The notes under the pieces are model-generated. The model did not search any database and was not told where the DNA came from. It worked only from the letters and a program-made list of their open reading frames with translations. The translations under genes and the position numbers were made by a program. Below, piece after piece: positions 60,811-64,000 of a stretch of DNA of 64,000 nt (positions are counted from its first letter, which is position 1; each line of letters starts with the position of its first letter). The DNA is from Sporomusa termitida (GTDB lineage Bacteria; Bacillota; Negativicutes; Sporomusales; Sporomusaceae), in the NCBI RefSeq assembly GCF_007641255.1, contig NZ_CP036259.1:3536501-3600500 (forward strand). Direction: 5' to 3'.

Positions 60811-61050
60811 TTACCTTTTCCTAAAGCCGCTCCACCAGGGAACTGTTCTTGCTGCACGCTTGCGGCTTTTTTGGGTGAGGGCAATGTAATCTTCCATTGC
60901 GGTCATCAGAATAAGGTATTGATCAGGTGACAGCTTACTGTTATTGAACGTTCCGATCAGATCACAGCTTATTTTATTGATCAGATAAGAACCATACCCC
61001 AGTTTAATTAATTGCTGCTTAAGGGACTCAAGGTAATCGGTGTTCTCCAT
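60811..61050 (-). CDS. Small helical protein, family member 3 of 3
   Basis: A 79-residue protein, start ATG 61050 (or ATG 61053) after GAGGCGGG; a longer frame opens at 61113. It shares LKQQLIKLGYGSYLINKI, LSPDQYLILMTAMEDYIALT and QKSRKRAAR with the other two members and has an extra basic-aromatic tail (TVPWWSGFRKR). Function unknown. It has its own terminator. Confidence 0.75.
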   Translation of the reverse strand: MENTDYLESLKQQLIKLGYGSYLINKISCDLIGTFNNSKLSPDQYLILMTAMEDYIALTQKSRKRAARTVPWWSGFRKR

Positions 61051-61241
61051 CATATCCCGCCTCGTCATCCTTACGGGCAATCGGCTGCAATACCGGTAAC
61101 GATTGATTGCCACTTTCTTTTAATTGTAGTAAGATTGCGAAGATTATACAACATTTTTTATACTACAATATCCCACACAAACATCTAGGAAGTTTTACAG
61201 AAAACCAATATTCGACGCTATACAGACTATTTTTCTGCTTA

Positions 61242-61252
61242 CTGTCGAAAAA
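61242..61252 (+). promoter_or_regulatory. Putative Spo0A box upstream of small-protein member 3
   Basis: CTGTCGAAAAA on the plus strand, about 190 bp before the start at 61050; a second partial match, TTCGAC, lies at 61211-61216. The 61051-61378 gap holds AT-rich promoter-like DNA and no other gene. Confidence 0.45.
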
Positions 61253-61378
61253 AGATCATCCCGGCTGCAACCGCTTTATATTCAATCAGGATTTTACTTG
61301 ATAATTTATTTTATTATAAAATAAAAAGCTTGCATAATTCCTCAACCCTTGGATGGATATTTTTTATTTTCCCGCTTA

Positions 61379-61588
61379 TCAGGTATTGAGCAAGCCGAAC
61401 TGCCAGGCTTTCAGTAGCGCCTGGGTCCGGCTGCGCACCTCCAGCTTGTCAAACAAATGATGGGCATGGGTTTTCACCGTGCTGACCCCGACCCTCATAT
61501 CCTGCGCAATCTCCTGGTTGGACATACCGCTTGCCAGCCGGACCAGAACAGCCTTTTCCCGGTCAGTGAGGTCAGGCACAGGCGTCAT
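61379..61588 (-). CDS. HTH-only LuxR-type (GerE-like) regulator
   Basis: A 69-residue protein that is a LuxR/GerE DNA-binding domain without sensor: LTDREKAVLVRLASGMSNQE, then IAQDMRVGVSTVKTHAHHLF, then DKLEVRSRTQALLKAW. It resembles GerE of Bacillus in size and the HTH of the 59.9-kb protein in sequence. ATG 61588 lies 18 bases downstream of a Spo0A-box core. A role as a late-sporulation regulator is possible but inferred. Confidence 0.85.
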   Translation of the reverse strand: MTPVPDLTDREKAVLVRLASGMSNQEIAQDMRVGVSTVKTHAHHLFDKLEVRSRTQALLKAWQFGLLNT

Positions 61589-61605
61589 TTGCCTAAGCCG
61601 GGTCC

Positions 61606-61614
61606 TGTCGAAAA
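61606..61614 (+). promoter_or_regulatory. Spo0A-box core within the pgi terminator region
   Basis: TGTCGAAAA on the plus strand, 18-26 bp upstream of the HTH-only gene. It overlaps the T tract of the pgi terminator, so it may be fortuitous. Confidence 0.35.
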
Positions 61615-61640
61615 AAAATTCACTCCCTTGAGTGAATTTT
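61611..61640 (-). terminator. Rho-independent terminator of pgi
   Basis: A perfect 11-bp stem (aaaattcactc / gagtgaatttt) with a 4-base loop and a run of eight T (61611-61618) leftward, 14 bp after the pgi stop. Confidence 0.9.
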
Positions 61641-61653
61641 CACAGGCCTTTGT

Positions 61654-63138
61654 TTATTCAGCTGCCTTCATTTGTTTCAGCAGCGGCCCCAACAGCCGCT
61701 TATAAGCTTCTACCCCCGGCTGGTCAAAGGCATCCACATCGGCCAGTTCCCCCTCGTAGGCCACCGATAAGGCCAGCAGGTACAGAAGTTCCCCCAGATG
61801 GAAGGCATTCAGACGCGGCAGCACAAAATTGGCGTTAAAGCGGTTATCCCGGATCAGTGCCGCCGCGTTGGCCTCGCGGGCCGCATCCAGGGCCTGGCTC
61901 AGCCTGAGGCCCGCTATATCGGCCAGGCTGGCTGCCGCCGGAAAACAATTGGGGATGACGGCATCCTCCGGCCACTGGCCGACCTGTACAAACTGGACGA
62001 CCTTGTCCCGCTGGCCGTCCTGATGCAGCTGGGTCTGGGCGTGCATGTCGGTCGTCCCGACCGCGACCACCGGCGTCCGCCCGTAGTATATTTCCTGACC
62101 GGCCCGGTTGGTGCGTTTGCCGAGCGATTCGGCCAGGAGCTGGATATACCATTCGGCCACTGCCTTCAGGTGATCGGCATAGGGCATAAAGACCTCAATA
62201 TCCCGCCCGTAGTTGGCTGCCGCCAGGTATTTCAACGCGGCGTTCAGCATGGCCGGGTTGTGCCGGATATCCTCGCTGTGGCAGGCCTCATCCATCGACC
62301 GGGCCCCGGCTAAGAAGGCGTCAATATCAAAGCCGGTGCAGGCAGCGGTAATCAGGCCAACCTCGGAGAATACACTGAATCGCCCGCCCACACCATCCGG
62401 CACACGGAATACCGGCCAGCCCTGTTCCCGGGCCAGCCGGTGCAGCAGCGTCGCCTGCGGGCCCGCGGCCGGATCGGTGACAGCCACCACCTCGACCGCA
62501 ATGGCCGGGGCCGCCTGCTGCAGGGCGTCATAGGCCGCCATAAAGGTTGACATCGTATCCAGGGTTGCGCCTGATTTGGAGATAACCACCAGCGTTACCC
62601 GGTACGTCCCGTCACCGGCTCCGGCCTGCCTGGCCTTGCTTTTGGCCTCATCGACAATATGCCCGATCAGTTCAGCCGTCCGGCGGGGATCAATGTTATT
62701 GCCGCTAAAATACAGCCGGGGATAGCCGTGCCGCGCCTCCCGGTCCTTGCTGTTCCAGAACTCGCCGCACTGGATATCGAACAACACCTTATTGCCGAGA
62801 TAGGAGCCGCCGATGCCAAAGGAGATGACCGCATCCACCCGGTGACGGAGGGACTGGCCGAAGGCTTTGAGCCTGGCAAGGGAGGCCGGGGTGTTGAGGT
62901 TGCCCTCCCGGACATAAGGCAGCTGGGTAAACAGCACCTTCTCCGGCTGGCCGTCTTTTGACAGATGCCCGCGCACCTCACCGGTGGCCCGCATCTGCGC
63001 AACCGCCTGGTGAGCCGCCCGGAGGCGGGCCGACAGGGCGGCGATGTCGGCCGGGGAAATCCGGCCGTCGCCATAAAGGTTGGTATAATCGAAGGTAAAA
63101 CCTGATGGTAATGAAATTACGGTTTTAGCATCAGCCAT
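61654..63138 (-). CDS. pgi: Glucose-6-phosphate isomerase
   Basis: A 494-residue glycolytic enzyme that interconverts glucose-6-P and fructose-6-P. Two SIS-type domains: SFGIGGSYLGNKVLFD, VISKSGATLDTMSTFM, and GVGGRFSVFSEVGLIT are the phosphosugar-binding blocks; the C-terminal LSVAYEGELADVDAFDQPGVEAYK fits the family, with active-site Lys near the end. AGGAG precedes ATG 63138. It lies 47 bp after galU in the same direction; together they feed UDP-glucose and dTDP-sugar synthesis. Confidence 0.95.
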   Translation of the reverse strand: MADAKTVISLPSGFTFDYTNLYGDGRISPADIAALSARLRAAHQAVAQMRATGEVRGHLSKDGQPEKVLFTQLPYVREGNLNTPASLARLKAFGQSLRHRVDAVISFGIGGSYLGNKVLFDIQCGEFWNSKDREARHGYPRLYFSGNNIDPRRTAELIGHIVDEAKSKARQAGAGDGTYRVTLVVISKSGATLDTMSTFMAAYDALQQAAPAIAVEVVAVTDPAAGPQATLLHRLAREQGWPVFRVPDGVGGRFSVFSEVGLITAACTGFDIDAFLAGARSMDEACHSEDIRHNPAMLNAALKYLAAANYGRDIEVFMPYADHLKAVAEWYIQLLAESLGKRTNRAGQEIYYGRTPVVAVGTTDMHAQTQLHQDGQRDKVVQFVQVGQWPEDAVIPNCFPAAASLADIAGLRLSQALDAAREANAAALIRDNRFNANFVLPRLNAFHLGELLYLLALSVAYEGELADVDAFDQPGVEAYKRLLGPLLKQMKAAE

Positions 63139-63185
63139 GCATTCATCTCCTCATATCTTCCTGACCCGAAAATACCTGGAACCAT

Positions 63186-64000
63186 TTATTTTTTTTGATT
63201 GGCGGCCGCGTCTTTGCCCAGCTGGCCGACAGTGCGCAGCAGGTAACGCAGAAATTGATCCCGCAGGTCCGGCCGCTTTAAGGCATACTCCACAGTGGCT
63301 TCCAGATACCCCTGCTTATCACCGACATCATAGCGGCGGCCTTCAAATTTGTAGGCATAGACCGGCTTAAAAGCCGCCAGCCGCCGCAGGGCATCGGTCA
63401 GCTGAATCTCATCACCCCGCCCCGGGGGGGTTTCTTCCAGCAGGTAAAAGATCTCCGGCTCAATGATATACCGGCCCAGCACAGCCAGCCGGGAAGGGGC
63501 CTCCTCCACCGACGGCTTTTCGATCAGGTCCACAGCCTTCCAGACATTGTCCTTGATCAGTTCCGGTTTAACAATGCCGTAGCTGGAAACCTTATCTTTC
63601 GGTACCTCCTGTACCCCCAGAATCGACCCCTGGTAGTCGTCATAGGCATCCATCAGCTGCCGGAGGCAGGGGACATTGGCATCAATAATATCGTCCCCTA
63701 AGAGGACGGCAAACGGCTCATTGCCGACAAACTGTTTGGCGCACAGGACGGCGTGGCCCAGCCCCTTGGCTTCTTTTTGCCGTATATAGTGGATTGTCAC
63801 CTCTGACAACTCTTCCACCAGCCCCAGCAGGTCGTATTTTCCCTGGGCCTTGAGGGTCATCTCCAGCTCGAAGTTCCGGTCAAAATGGTCTTCAATGGCC
63901 CGCTTGTTGCGGCCGGTAATGATCAGGATCTCTTCAATCCCGGACTGGATGGCCTCTTCGATAATAAACTGGATGGCCGGTTTATCGACAATCGGCAGCA
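63186..64000 (-). CDS. galU: UTP-glucose-1-phosphate uridylyltransferase (5' end outside window)
   Basis: The C-terminal 271 residues of GalU, which makes UDP-glucose. The part in the window reads LPIVDKPAIQFIIEEAIQSG at the edge, then RNKRAIEDHFDRNFELE, GLGHAVLCAKQFVGNEPFAV, LLGDDIIDA with the metal-binding Asp, EKP, and GRYIIEPEIFYLLEETPPGR. The gene runs on beyond 64000. It supplies UDP-glucose to galE and to surface polysaccharides. Confidence 0.95.
   Translation of the reverse strand, partial: LPIVDKPAIQFIIEEAIQSGIEEILIITGRNKRAIEDHFDRNFELEMTLKAQGKYDLLGLVEELSEVTIHYIRQKEAKGLGHAVLCAKQFVGNEPFAVLLGDDIIDANVPCLRQLMDAYDDYQGSILGVQEVPKDKVSSYGIVKPELIKDNVWKAVDLIEKPSVEEAPSRLAVLGRYIIEPEIFYLLEETPPGRGDEIQLTDALRRLAAFKPVYAYKFEGRRYDVGDKQGYLEATVEYALKRPDLRDQFLRYLLRTVGQLGKDAAANQKK

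Overview
The window reads as chromosome of a spore-forming, diderm Firmicute of the Negativicutes, most like the Sporomusaceae. The sporulation set prkA-yhbH-spoVR and several Spo0A-box sequences sit beside outer-membrane machinery (a Wzi-like beta-barrel and a Wza-like exporter with signal peptides). Flagellar genes in the Bacillus comFC-yvyF-flgM-flgN-flgK order and a NifJ-type pyruvate:ferredoxin oxidoreductase indicate a motile anaerobe. No tRNA, rRNA or CRISPR array was seen. The species is an inference.

Layout. 1-2.1 kb: flagellar genes flgK (cut by the window edge), flgN, flgM and yvyF, with a MITE-like element at the yvyF stop. 2.3-5.8 kb: an HD-GYP protein convergent with recD2-comFC. 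5.9-14.5 kb: a small membrane ORF with its own terminator, DUF2922/DUF1659 genes, a 13-repeat WG protein beside a sigma factor, an ABC-F ATPase, a possible ComK-like protein, a NarL/DegU-type regulator, and a CpsB-type phosphatase. 14.7-19.2 kb: prkA-yhbH-spoVR. 19.4-21.5 kb: vanZ-like, galE and a coiled-coil protein. 21.6-30.5 kb: one long leftward gene string (SDR dehydrogenase, MFS carrier, five small or mid-size genes of which only a MoaB/MogA-like one is recognisable, then nifJ). It diverges from a likely structured RNA and an XRE regulator with two tandem operator palindromes. I regard this string as the best candidate for an undescribed pathway.

31-43.4 kb: accessory DNA. It holds the Wzi-like barrel, a RelE-type and a HepT/MntA-type toxin-antitoxin pair, two Uma2 nucleases, a RAYT transposase with at least eight copies of a short dispersed repeat around it, relics of IS21, IS66 and another transposase, then the dTDP-rhamnose genes rmlBACD and a relic of a second rmlB.

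43.6-59.2 kb: a leftward exopolysaccharide/O-antigen-type operon. It starts with Wza-like exporter, Wzz/CpsC chain-length protein, CpsD kinase, PglF/WbpM dehydratase and lipid-carrier sugar transferase. An AT-rich variable block follows: epimerase, glycosyltransferases, acetyltransferase, Wzy, Wzx, an NTase-like protein and a kinase-fold protein. A Spo0A box lies about 80 bp upstream of its first gene. Pgi, GalU and GalE elsewhere in the window can supply precursors.

59.5-64 kb: two of three members of a small-protein family (the third is at 14.3 kb), two LuxR-type regulators, pgi and galU (cut by the window edge). Many gene starts were placed at ATG, GTG or TTG codons with good ribosome binding sites inside longer open frames; these choices are stated per entry.
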